DNA of 64,000 nucleotides, from assembly GCF_964204865.1 (NCBI RefSeq), contig NC_135259.1, positions 14,890,974 through 14,954,973 of the forward strand. The letters are read 5' to 3'. A model generated the notes under the pieces. The model had not been told where the DNA came from. It worked only from the letters and a program-made list of their open reading frames with translations, and searched no databases. The position numbers and the translations under genes were made by a program. This document shows, piece after piece, positions 1-12,700 of the stretch. Origin of the DNA: Styela clava. Lineage: Eukaryota; Chordata; Ascidiacea; Stolidobranchia; Styelidae. Position 1 is the stretch's first letter. Each line of letters starts with the position of its first letter.

Positions 1-277
1 ACGGATTTCTGTTCTTTCAAGTTTGTACAAGGCCTTATTTCGAGGAAAAGGCAGAAATAAGCGTCGTAGAAAAAATCCAGATTCCTATTCCAGACTATTC
101 CTTGAATCAAGAATTTAAGAATATTCAATATGTATAATTTCAAATCAGTTTGGATTTTGGTTCATTTTGGACTGGCTTGTTGGAGCTTTTCATATTCAGT
201 AGCACACTTCGAGTTTTTAATTAGGAAAAAGTAGAATAGGGGATATGTTTTATATATTGTATTATTTCTATCTTTAG
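1..277 (+). other. ERCC6 intron (partial)
   Basis: This is AT-rich intron sequence ending in a pyrimidine-rich acceptor (TTTCTATCTTTAG, AG at 276-277). I see no exon or repeat in it. Confidence 0.7.
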
Positions 278-3200
278 GTGCACACTGCGTACAAATGTGC
301 TTGCAAATTACGAGATACAATTTCACCGTATTTGTTACGTCGAATGAAACGTGATGTGCAAGTTGCTATTGATTTGCCGTCAAAGAATGAACAAGTGTTG
401 TTCTGTAGATTGAGTGAACATCAAATCGAAGTTTATAAAAAATATTTAGACTCCGATGCCGTGCATTCTATACTGACAAGAGAAATGAAGGTATAGTTCA
501 CGTTTTTTTTGAAGCATCTAATGTATAAGACATAGAATATTTTGGCTCATAGACGAATGTTTACAAATGGGTTCAAACGTCCATGGGTGCAAATGTCAGC
601 GGGTGAAATCTATATGCGGTTGCTAAAATGGTTGGAAATATATGGGTGCAAAAGTATGCAGGTGCAAATGTCCTGGGTGCAGTTTACAGGTGTGACATCA
701 GATCAAATCATCAGATGTACGACACAGATGTATTAAATGAAGTAAAAATACGTAAACAATTATTTAAAACTGATTTAAAACAACAGACCTGGTTATATTG
801 AGAACTGATTTCATAACAAAATTGAAATTGTAAAGGGACTTTATGAACACCCTGTATTACTATGTTTATCAGATGTTTGAAACCTTCTCTCTAAACAGTT
901 CTTCGCATATTCTCTCTTGAATATTATTTTTTTTTAAATGTACTTAAATATTAGTATGTAGTAAATTATTAGATTTGGCCATTCTTGATTATACCATAAA
1001 TACAGGATTTTTTCAGGTAACTTTTTCACTGAAACATTCAGAAGAATTTGAAAGATTTCAAAAATAGTCATTTTGTAGTAATATACAAGTTTGTGCCAGT
1101 GAGCCAGCAGTGACTAGGTCTGATCATGAATAATTTCGTACCATCTTATTTCAACCAAACTCTTTTTCTAGGTGTTTGCTGGGCTGATCCAACTTCGTAA
1201 AATTTGCAATCACCCAGACTTATATACAGGAGGTCCTAAGATTATGGTTGGTGAAGACACACCAAATCCAAATGATGAACGTAGCTTCGGATTTTATAAA
1301 CGATCTGGGAAAATGTTGGTCATAGCTTCGTTACTTAAAATATGGAAAAAGCAGGGACATAAAGTATTGTTGTTCACTCAAAGTAAAGCAGTGAGTATGA
1401 ATGAATTCGCTGTAAATTGAATAAATTTTGATATAGTATATATGAAAGTTTGATCAGACAGTAATCAAATCAAATTTCGACGGGTTGTTTTCATATCTTC
1501 GTGCTCAAGACAAGGTTCCAGACAGAAATATTATGTGAAGGGTTTTGGAAAAGGACCAAAATATTTATGGCTGACATCCAGTTTTATTGCACTTCACTTC
1601 ATTTGGGCCTGGGGTTCAAACCTGGGATCTTTATTCTGTCACACCAAGGAATAACCAGTCCAGCAATCCTTTCGCATGTGATAATCGCCTGCATGATTCA
1701 AACCTACGAAAGCACGCAGTAACTATTTCAGTACTCGACATGGACTGGTATCCGGACGAGAGACCACGGTTTGTCATACGATTAAGCCATCTTATTAGAT
1801 TCCTTCACTTGGAATAGATATGAAAATCATATCCTATATGAAATCAACTATCTTCCTATCGTTCCTATACAGAATAAGTAATGATTTAAGCGAATTTTAT
1901 TAATTAATAATTACTAATTAATGCATTATAAATTACTGATTTTATTTTATAACACAGATGCTGGATGTCCTAGAAATATTTGTTTCATCGAAGGGATACA
2001 GATATTTTACAATGCATGGTGGAACACCTGTATCATCCAGACAACCACTTGTAAGCAGGTTCAACAAAGTAAGTAAGTTTGCTTTAGCACTCCATGTATT
2101 GCATTGATTCAGTTTATGACAAAAGCTGTGTGAAATATAACTGGTTGTTTGTCATTTTTCTGTGGGGGATATTTTTAATGTGATGGTAGAAGGGACTGTT
2201 AATGACTGGCAAGCAATTTTAACCAAAATTTATCATTGTTCCAGGACCCTTCACTATTTGTATTTCTGCTCACAACCAGAGTGGGTGGGTTGGGGGTCAA
2301 TCTCACTGGGGCAAATAGGGTCGTGATCTTTGACCCTGACTGGAACCCCAGCACAGATGCTCAAGCACAAGAACGAGCATGGCGCATCGGACAAAAACGT
2401 GATGTAACGATTTATCGACTTTTAACATCGGGAACAATAGAAGAAAAAATATATCATAGGTAAATTGGTTCTCTGTGAACAACGCTGTGAAAAACAGTTT
2501 TGATTAATACTTTCAACCTTTTTAATGAATTTAGCCATCTCAACATTCTAAATAAAAGAATGTGTTTGAAATGTGTTGGGGAATATCTTACCATTTTCTA
2601 ACATTGGAAATCTAGCAATTTCTTGCACATATGATGATACAATGCCTCTTTCAATTAAAGTAATACAAATAAACTACCGTACATTGAGACGGGGGTTATG
2701 ATCTTGAGAGAATAACTTCCAACATAAAAAGTTGTACAATGCATATCATTATACCCTTAAATCTCAGAGTACTTTCAATGATTTCAATAACATACTTTCA
2801 CTTGTATTTCTGCCTAATTTTAGTCCTTATATTAATGAATGTTTTATTGTAATTTGGAGTTTTGATTTTGAAATTGAAAAAAATTATTATTTTGCAGGCA
2901 AATTTTCAAACAATTTCTGTCGAATCGTATTTTGAAAGATCCATTACAAAGAAGATTTTTTAAATCAAATGATCTGCATGAATTATTTCTTTTAAAAGAT
3001 TACGGAGACGAGGAGAAAAGTGATAAGAAAAAAGGTAATATTAACTACAATGTATCAACGGAAAACAATTTTTTGCTCTCATTTTGGTCCAAATAAGAAA
3101 TTTGACAATATATATTTGGTCACTTTTGCTAGAGTACTCTTGCATTATATGGATACAGAAACACATAAAAGGATAAAATCATAGGTGGAAGATAAGTAGT

Positions 3201-6200
3201 TAGGTATATTTAAATTTTTTCTCTTTGGTATTTAGTGGGCGCTCTGGAAGTATTCGTACCAAGATGACGCACAGCCTAAAAAAACCCTAACCTGGTACAC
3301 ATACTATGTTCAGGTTGTGCGCCATCTTGGTACGAATACTTCGGGAGCACTATTTAGTGTACCTTTTAATCTATATTTGCACAATCCATCATTTGTTCCA
3401 TATTAAAAATCTTCATTTCAGATGGCGAAACTGCAAATTGCAAGACAGAAACTGCTGCTATTTTTGCTGGAACTGGTTCAGAAGTTCTTCCAAAGAAGAA
3501 AAAGATGTTGCAAAAACAAGAAAATAACCAATTAATGATCATGGTGAATTCGAAAACAAAATATGCTATTACATCAGGAAAAAGCAAACCAGAATCAAAA
3601 TTAGCGGATCAAACGAAACTCGACAAAGAACCGAAACAAGACATGATTTCTATACTACCTCAAAAACCTGCCATTACCTCTGATTATTCAAATGCAAAAT
3701 CGACTAATTTTGGAATTTATTCCGAAGAAACAGGTAAAATCACAACTTTGCCTCTTGAAGAAGATATAAAAACAGATGATTTAAAAGATGCAATGAAAGA
3801 TGGAGAAATTTCTGAAAATAGAAATGGAAAAACAACTCCTAGTTTCAAAGAATCGTTGATGAAAGCAAAATTAAAGTTTGAAGAAAAGAAAAGGGCTGAG
3901 GAACTTGATATTATGACAAAAGAAAATAAAAAGTCAAGAAAAAATAAAAGGAAGAGAAAGAAAGCAGGTTAGTATGGTTTTATGGTGAATAATTCTTAAT
4001 TAAGACGATAAATCGGTGTAGTTCAAGAAATTTAGGATTTTTACACTTTGACCCCAGTTTTGGATTATTTTTATTAGATTTGAATAAATCATCCACTGGT
4101 ATTTAACGATGTGTAAGGGGCCATTATTTTTTAGGAGGACTGAGATCGTTTCATTTTAACTTTGTCTACTCAATTTATTTCAACGTGGGTGAGATGCCGG
4201 TGGAAAATTTTGACTCCTGCAATCAATTTTTGACTAAATGAATACTGGAAATATGACCCAACCTAAATCTACAGACTTCAACTTTTATCAGCAGTACTAT
4301 CATTTATAATATCTCTGCCTTGACATTTTGTTAACAGAAGTGGACGGGGAAATAGTGAACAATGTTACAGCAGTAGAACAATTCAAATCAAATAATGATT
4401 CTGCCGAAGTTATTGAAGAAAAAAGTAAAAAAGCAACAGATGATTATGTTCTTCGAAGATTGTTTAAGAGGGCAGGTAAGATGTAAATTAAATTAATGTA
4501 TATGGAGGTCTGTAGTAAAAAACATGCCCTACACTTCATGTAATAATTGTCAGTGGCCTGTCTACGGTATGGCAGACATGGCTCGTGCCATGGGTGCGGT
4601 GCCACTTGGATTGTGGCACAAAAAGAGCGAAAATTTTTTATCGTAAAATGTTTCAATAAAATAATAACATACAACCATCTCAAGTTAACAACTGTAGCTA
4701 CGCCACTGATAATAGCAGAAACATCTTCAGAATATAGTTTTACATGAGGAATTTATTCATTCACACCATACGAGTCTGTGAACCAGTAGACATTTTAATT
4801 AAGGAGTTACCATTTTTGGAACAACTTACATCCCTAAGGCCCTTGTTCTCCAAAACATAGCAGTATTTATGGGAGTTTTGTTCACTCCAAACCAGACTGG
4901 AGAAAAGTAGCCACTGAGTAGCTTACAATCAGAATTTCTCTGGTTCTGCATTTTGTACCCAATTTATTATCATAAAGCTCAGTGGCTTTTAATCTAGAGC
5001 GCTCTTCTCAGAGTGAGGGTATGAAACACTCATTTGAAATAGCAGGAACGTGTTATAATTGATGGAATTCTTAACCTCTTACCTAAGACCTTTTTTTGTT
5101 TTCGATTATTTAGGTGTACACAGTGCATTACAACACAATACAATCATGGATAGTGCTCATCCAGATTTTGCTTTGATTGAAGTGGAAGCTGAAAGGTACG
5201 AATATTCAAAGATTCAAATTTCAGAATTTGAATTATTGGAATTACTGCCATAGTCCTCAAATTTTGCTGTTTAATTTTCATAGTATTCATGATTTTTCTA
5301 TAACTATATCTATTTAGGTATTCAAAAGGCATTACCCTGACAAATAAAAGTAATTTTTCTGTTTCAGAGTGGCAAAAGAATCTGTGCGAAACCTACGTTT
5401 ATCAAGAAGGCAATATCAGTTTCCTACTGGAAGGCAATCACCTAATACAACAAAGTAAGATTTTATTATGAATTTGGGAGTTATTGATATTTGAAAACGG
5501 TGTTAGTATTAAATAATAAGCTGACTTGAACAACAATATTCCATTCTTTGTCTGAATTTGATATATATCAAATTTTGTGATGTGAATTTTAGCTTATCAT
5601 TCAATTTCGATTTATTTTATAAGATTAAACAACCACAATGAAATACCCTACAATGAGCAAACTACTTTTTTTTTCAGGTTGAGATTTGGTAAGAAGCCAT
5701 CTTCAACGACTAAAAGAAAGATGGAAAAAGATGACAGTTCTGTTGTCAAACTCGAGAAAGAAAAAAATAAAATATTCAAAGCTTCTCACATCAAACCTGA
5801 GTCAAAAGATGGTAAGATTTTTTATTTAAGGTTAGAATCAACATGTCAAATTAATATAGAAACTAGGGCGCTCCAGAAGTGTATGTACCAATAATGAGGT
5901 AACTAATTTTGTTTGCCTACTTCATACATCAATTTGTATAAAGGGACTGGTATATATGGATATATATTTATAATATATGGGTATATATAAATAAAAGTCC
6001 ACAATCACGATTTTTGGATAGATTATTTCGGTTTTAGCATTCCATGCATGACTGATTTGGTTTATGACAAAAGCTCTGTAAAATATAGATGGTTGTTAGT
6101 CATCTTTTTATTGGGGAATTATTCTCTTACACAATATACTAAAAAATTACAAAATACTTTTCAAAATTATAAAAAAAAAAATCTTTGTAGATAAATCAGA

Positions 6201-7334
6201 TTCCGAAAGTGAATCAGGTTCAAGCAAAAGTAATTCTCCTGCTCCTTTATCTGCTTCTCAACTATTACTATCGATGAGAAGACGAAATCATGATGAAATT
6301 CACAAACAAGAAGCATTTGATACTGCTCAACAAAATGAGGAGAACGAGATGTTTGGATTCACTATTTCTCAAACATCCGGTAAAATCCGTTGTGTATTTT
6401 CAAAAATCAATTGGTTTATACACAAATTCGTTATCTGTTTGTACCCACTGGTTACCTAGGCTTTATGGGAGCTCCATATTCTTTATTTTTCTGAGCATAC
6501 CTTAGCATCATGGTTCAGTCGTTCATTAACCATAGTTATCTAAAGCTCAAGTTGTTGCCGTAAAATACCAAATACAAGTTCGTTCATAATAAAGAAATTT
6601 TGCTGATAAATGAGTGGGTGTAATTGTTGTTGCTATTGTTGTATTAGGTATTGCTCCATTTTATTTGTAGTTGGCAGCTATGCTTTCAGCAGTGGTATTT
6701 AAATATAATTTTGAAATTTGGTTACACAACTCTCAGGCGTTTAATTATGATTCACTTTTTTTATGTATCTCGCTTATACATGGCACGTGAATATAGCACA
6801 TCTTTTACAGTTCATGGTTGGAAACCAGTCAAATTTTTGTTTTGTCGATAAAATTTCCAACAGTCTATTTGTATATTTAGGTTTGGATGGCTGTACCCAG
6901 AATCCAACAGAACATGATGAAATTTTGGATGATTTAAGAAATGTTATTGCATTCCAGTGTGAGGTAGGATACATTTATATTTCATGTTGTAAGTTTGTCG
7001 TGACCATGCATTCGGCCTTAAAATATATGTATGGGTTAATTTGGCCAGAAAACTTAGTCTAAATTCATCAAACGTATGTTATCATACATAAATAATACTC
7101 ATGCAACTTGCTAAGATATATTTCTCTAATTAGGAATTACCTCTCCAATGTCAACTGTTTTTTGTTTAGGTTGATGGTCAAGCAAGAACATCAGAAATCA
7201 TGTCATATTTTGGTGATAGAGTAGATCCAGAACATGCTGCTGTTTTCAAATCAATATTGAAAGAACTTTGCACTTCAGAAGATTCCAGAGACACAAATGA
7301 AAAAATATGGACGCTGAAACCTGAATTTAGATAA
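278..7334 (+). CDS. ERCC6: CSB/ERCC6 SWI2/SNF2 ATPase, 3' part (13 exons, 5' end outside window)
   Basis: Exons: 278-490, 1172-1390, 1958-2068, 2245-2459, 2898-3034, 3422-3967, 4338-4475, 5114-5195, 5368-5454, 5678-5811, 6191-6379, 6881-6963, 7170-7334 (TAA). Phases agree throughout and give 772 residues. The first exon starts in phase 0 at a splice acceptor, so the N-terminus and helicase motifs I-III lie to the left. Seen: [27 protein letters not shown], motif [18 protein letters not shown] and motif [20 protein letters not shown], which are lobe 2 of a Snf2 ATPase. CSB-specific segments follow: [28 protein letters not shown], and a C-terminal ubiquitin-binding/winged-helix tail ending IWTLKPEFR. 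In the family this ATPase remodels chromatin at stalled RNA polymerase II for transcription-coupled repair. The exon 6 linker (3422-3967) is Lys/Glu-rich with an NLS-like RKNKRKRKK. The neighbouring GET4 is convergent. Confidence 0.96.
544..705. repeat. Degenerate short repeats of GGGTGCAAATGTC type
   Basis: Within an ERCC6 intron the phrases TGGGTGCAAATGTC, GGGTGAAATC, GGGTGCAAAAGT, AGGTGCAAATGTC and GGGTGCAGTTTAC recur at irregular spacing. This looks like a decayed low-copy tandem array. It is open in one frame but does not match the gene. Confidence 0.45.
1732..1850 (+). repeat. tRNA-derived SINE, 3' fragment
   Basis: The text GACATGGACTGGTATCCGG, ACGAGAGACCACGGTTTG and TTAAGCCATCTTATTAGATT, followed by a CATATCCTATATG tail, aligns by eye with the 3' body of the near-full SINE at 12879-13196. 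It lies in an ERCC6 intron. The preceding 140 bp (from about 1590, including GGGGTTCAAACCTGGGATC) may be a decayed B-box region of the same or a related element. Confidence 0.6.
3238..3350. mobile_element. 113-bp mini-MITE of the AAGATGGCGGAC foldback family
   Basis: Two inverted arms (GCGCTCTGGAAGTATTCG and its near-complement CGAATACTTCGGGAGCAC) enclose CCAAGATGACGCAC, CCCTAACCTGG and its partner. TATTTAGTG occurs directly on both sides (3229-3237 and 3351-3359), a perfect flanking duplication of 8-9 bp. It is a shortened relative of the 236-bp copies at 20652 and 24949, inserted in an ERCC6 intron. The small size and lack of coding capacity fit a non-autonomous element. Confidence 0.85.
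4551..4708. mobile_element. hAT-type non-autonomous element, 158 bp
   Basis: It starts CAGTGGC and ends GTAGCTACGCCACTG, giving complementary termini. The flanks ATAATTGT and ATAATAGC agree at 6 of 8 positions, as expected for an aged 8-bp target duplication. There is no coding capacity. It lies in the ERCC6 intron after the exon ending at 4475. Confidence 0.6.
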
Positions 7335-9722
7335 TGTGTTCAATTCCACTAGCTAATCTTCTGCTGTTGAGATTATAATTCAGTACAATTATTATGCAAA
7401 AAAAATGTGTGCCCTCAATCATGTTGGATAAATATATATCACAGTAGATGTTGCTCCTTGGGTAACCCTTTGATTGGAGCAAAGATATAAGGTGCCTCAT
7501 AATTGTTTTTTCAGAGGTCTACCATAAATATTTTTTGACTGAGTTTCGGTAGGCATATATATATATATATATTATATGATTAGAACATCCAGTGGTAATC
7601 ATTCACAGCCAACATGCCTTGAATAAGATCTGGGCTAGGGTTATGACATGTTTAAAAACCACTGCTGCAAATGAATTCATAATCTTTCTGTGTAGCTATC
7701 TATTGGCTGGCCATAACTTTGCTGATAGTTTTCTAGGATTTACGAAATCTATTTTATTATAAATACTTTTTCTTAGTTTATTCAAATTGTGTGAAAACTG
7801 AAAAAAAAAAAAAAATTTGACGATTGTACTATCAACCTAACCCCCGACTCTTTTACTTATGAGTGAGCATGATAGCAAATTTGTTTCGCTGCCATAAAAA
7901 AACAAATAAATCCTTCCTGAAACTATATCTGTGGGCATAGTAATACATAAACCTTGCCAAATTAGGATGTGAAAACAAATTTTTTGTTTAATAAGACCTC
8001 AACCTAATCTACCATCATACCAAATGTGCCATTTTATGAACTAGCAACATCAAATCATGTAAACGATCAAGACCTCGCTTCTGACTATTTTTAATTCTTT
8101 TGACGTTTTTAATTTTGTTTTAATCTTCCATTTGTCGAATAATTCCAGTATTTTTAAATCGGCTGAGCTGAAGAGTATGTTATTTTTATCCGTGTGGCAT
8201 CAAGATTTTTCTTGAATGTTAGTAGTCATGAAAAAGACTAGTCAGTGTATGCTAAGTTCCTTTATCAGTTTTATAATTTTCACTGCTGCTATTTCTAATC
8301 TGGCAATCACTGTGAAAAGAATTAATTTCTAACTTTGTATGTTATATTTGATAGCCAATAGCGAGAAAAGGTACTGTAATTTGAGGAATCAAAAAAAGTA
8401 ACAGTATTTCGCATTATTGTATCATATAAAGAATACTCTGATAAATGCCTCCTCTCCAAAACGCACTCATGTTGTAGCCCAGGATAGGAAAGACGATAAG
8501 ACGTAATATTCATATGGCGAACCACGGCCAGTGACGGGATTTGTACTACAGCACTGGTTCTAGAGTTCCTGAATAGTTTTTCATACAAACTTTGAACTCT
8601 ATTGACTGAACGAATACCAGAAAATGTTAATTAATGTTTTTTAAGACAAAATAAGTCGCACTATCAAATATATCTTATCAAACTGTAAGAAAATAAGTCA
8701 ACCACAGTTGCAACGGAGAGCGTAATGTTAACTCGACCAGAGTTGGGAAAGGGAGAGACCATTAACGGAAAATCCAAGAGGAGACTTTGCGTTACCTAAT
8801 ACCGAGTGAGACTTGAGACTTCGGATTTGGGGACTTTTATGAAACACTGTTTTTTTCGAGATTTAATCTAGAATTAACTAGGAGTCATAGAGATTAAAAG
8901 AATATTCAAAAAAGTTTATACCTAATTATTATCTTTTTACAAAATCTTCAAAAAATATCTCTAACTAAGACAACTTTTATCAGCATTCAAAAGAAGTTTA
9001 CAAACTCTTTCAGAAACATGACTGCACACATAGCATAGAAGCAATTACGAATGTTATTCAATCTTCTCATGGAAAGTATACACTATGGTTGTGGTGAGAA
9101 AGAAGTCGAACACGTCAGAAAAAAAAAAGACTTCAAACACTGTGGACGGAGGGACATTTACAACAAATCTTTGGATGTTGGGATAGACATGAAAAGTTTA
9201 TAACATACACTTTTGCTCCAAATTTATTCATAAAATCTAAACACAACCCAATTAAAAGCTTCATAAAATTTATTATTTCAATAGTAACATAAATGTTGCT
9301 CTTACATAAGCCTTTCAGAAGAAATAAAGATTCATACCATGAGATGTCATTTTGTATCTTTCATAACTTGTGAATTTCAATAATGAATATGTTAAGCGTG
9401 AAAATGAGATAGTGAATCAAGGTCCACAGTTCTATTCTTTGATTTATCAGGGTCAATGAAGAATGGCATTTCTTGGTGGCATTTCAAGAACTGTGCCTTG
9501 AGTACTTTTCAATTGCTGAATACTAACTTGCCTAGTCCTAATGGAAAAATATTCTTGTGATGCGTTGTTCGCATACACATCATTTAGAAACAAAATGAAA
9601 CATTGGACTCTCCGAAGAGCTGCAAAAAAACAATAATTGATAGCGAGCGTATGAACAACCCTGAACTCAATCCAGCAAAAGCAAGTTATTGATAATTAAA
9701 ACAACAAGAGACAGAAAAAAGT
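7335..9722. other. Intergenic region between convergent ERCC6 and GET4
   Basis: This 2.4-kb stretch holds the 3' UTRs of both genes. An (AT)n microsatellite is at 7555-7572 and an A-run at about 7801. AATAAA at 7905-7910 (+) could serve ERCC6. TTTATT at 9269-9274 and 9223-9228 (AATAAA on -) could serve GET4. A SINE fragment lies at 8468-8545. I see no supportable exon. Confidence 0.6.
8468..8545 (-). repeat. tRNA-derived SINE, 3' fragment
   Basis: Read on the minus strand it contains GGCCGTGGTTCGCCATATG, then ACGTCTTATCGTCTTTC and a CCTATCC tail. This matches the 3' body of the SINE at 12879-13196. It is a truncated copy between ERCC6 and GET4. Confidence 0.65.
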
Positions 9723-12700
9723 TTAGTCCAAGTCTTCAACAGTCATGGCTTGTTGAGAAGTTTTTGTACTTGTTGATGAAGAACTTCCTCCATTTAATAA
9801 ATTATCACCACCTTCCTTGTCTCCATCCATAAGACCTTGAAAAAGGTTACCTGAAAACAAAAAATTTATGTTGTCAAATCCCAGGTCTATCACATCACCC
9901 ACCGGTACGCAGTCTTCACAACTTCACCTGACCACCAAAAAGAAAGCAACCAACGCAGAAAGGCGCGCAATTTTCAATTTTGATGACATCACACACAAAA
10001 AAACAATCCCACGGAGCCCACAAAATTTATAAAATAAATAAAAGTACTAGCCTTCTAGCCACAAATTCGATCTCAAACCATTGAAAATTTAATAGCAATT
10101 GGTTTAGAAGTTGTGATTTTCACAATAAGAAGAAAATAAATACTAACAACGAGTCAACGACATAACAAAACGATTCATAGGTACACTTCGTGGGTCCGAT
10201 AAAAAATATTAAAATGGGTTGCAGTTACATGGAATGTGGAAGCGAAATTTTCCAGTAGTACTGAAATCGAATCTGAGTAATGATTCAGAATTTCTTACCC
10301 CCTGCAATAGCGAGTCTGAATTTCAACCAAAAAATAAAAATACCCAGAAAAGCCTTGGCAAAAATTAATTAAAGCTGAGAGTATAACTGAGACACGGTAA
10401 TCATATAGCAAACAATTGCTTCTTGTGCAGCTATCTCTAGGGTTTGAGTAAAAAAAAAATTTTGTAGTTGATCATCCAGATGCATGGAAATAGGCAACTT
10501 CAATTAAGAAAATTCTGTTTACTTATAGAAGACCAAATGGCGCTCATATGCATATGCCTAAGGTTGAACATCTCTGCTCTAGATAGAACCAGTTCCAAAG
10601 TTTAAAAGAACTGTAAAGAAAACTCTACATACCCATCAAACCTTGGGGTCTCTTCTGCTTCTTAGGTAATTTGACTCCAAAGAAATTCTCCCCTATCCTT
10701 TCTAAATACTGAAACGTAAACAGAACAATAAAGAATATTAGAATGAGGCTACGAGCATTCATATTAAATTTGGACAAAATTAAAACAAACCTGAAAATAA
10801 GTGGGATCTCTGTTCAGTGATGTTTGATATTTGTCACAAAGAGTAGTGAATGTAACCAGCTTCTGACTGTAAAAATATACGGATAAAAATTCATAGAAAC
10901 CCAATACAGAAAATTTTTCGTCTAATAAAGTCTAAAGGTACGAGTAACCTGTTCAACAGGTTATGGTAGCGGTTGTCAACCTTTTTTGACACATTCCTCC
11001 CTTTTAAGCTCGTCATCGACCGTCCTACTAATAATAAAAACTATCTTTGCATTTGTGATTCAATATTCAACTGAACATTTGCTTGTGATACTTGCAACTT
11101 GTACTCTGACTCCTGTACTTATTGAATAGTTGTATATGGAATGCAAAAATACTGATAGTAGGCTAACGCCTAACGGTTACTAAATTATTTAATTAGGCAA
11201 TTATTTAATAATTAAATTATTCATTAATATCTGCTAACTCAAGCTACAGCTGCTGAAATATGAACCGATGTGAAACTACGAACAAAAACTAACGACTTAC
11301 GTTTCAACAGCTGAGAGAAGAAAAAATAAGAAATTAAGAAGAGGAATCGTGAATGGCCATTTCTTTCCACATCTCGGATGTTTCTCTGTGTATGTATTAA
11401 ACGCATCACTAGCTGGTTGTTTCGCTTGAATGCACAATAACCTGTTTTAAATATAACTTTTAATAAAGAAGGAGAATAGTCGTTTTATTTTGAAATAAAT
11501 TTAGCTTGAGCGAAAAATTAAAATTTGAGTAAAAAACAAGTAAAATACATTATATCTCACTGTAAAACGAATTGTGCTATAAAAAGATCATCTTCTTCTT
11601 TCTTCCCATGCTGGACTGAGAATTCAACTAACATTTCACCAGATCCTACTCCATCATTTGAATATAAGAAATGCTGTCTGGCTTCGCCATACAATTTTTC
11701 TATAAATAGAAATAAAAATAGATTTTCTTACTCAGTATTGAACGGAAGATTACTTACTAAAAACTAGAGTAAAGAAAAAGGTTGTAAATTGTAATAATAC
11801 TATTTTATACACAAGTTTCCATAAAGAAATATATCATGCCTTCAGCTGGAAGTTAGGATTCACATATTTATCCTGGTGGAAAGGAAAGGATTAGACGGCT
11901 TAATCATAGGGTGAACCATGGCTTCACGTCCAGTTACCAGTCCATGTCGGGTAAGGGGTTTAGGTATTCAGTTGTTTGTTTTCAGATGCATGGACTTGAT
12001 GGTGGAGGAAGACGTAAGCCGTAACCGATGATTACTTGAACCTCCTTCTCGGCTCTCGCACATAATTATCCCCCACAAAATTCGAACGAGCAAACAAAAG
12101 TGGAGTAATCAGAAGTGGGGTATAATAGAAAGAATAGCATTATGCAAGTATTACTGATGCGCTATGAGCTATGTAATAAAAATAGCAGATGGCAGTTGAC
12201 AAAATACTAGTAACATTTTTGGTCAATACTACATTAACGATATATGTGCGTAAAAAATACGAATTACCTTTCCATAGATTATGAGCAAACGCATGCCTTA
12301 TTTTTGCATGGCCTGTTTTAGGAACACCATCAGTATGTGTTGACCATGTAATCGCTTTCACTTCAAAATTTGATAACTGTGGATGAGATACACCAATGTT
12401 CTTATGAAGATTCCCGATTGTTACTGCAAAACGAGAAGTTTGTTAACTAATATAGCATATCAGTAATGAATGAAAAAACCTTTACAAATTGCATATTTTT
12501 TTTTAATTTGAATCCCTTTCAACACAACTGCAAATTATTTTCTGCATTTTTGTGTTCAAAGAATTATGATGATATATCTATAGTTCAAATCCCAAAGCCC
12601 CCACTCCACCCAAGGTGTCTATGTAAGAAATGCTGAATTGCGAAAATTTCGAAAAGATTCCGGTCCTTCTGAATTATATCATTGGTTGCTGGTATAAGGT

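Noticed and set aside
10968..11010. hAT-type left end (TAGCGGTTGTCAACCTTTTT) in a GET4 intron
   Set aside because: Only one terminus is recognisable and there is no TSD. It is too weak for a feature.
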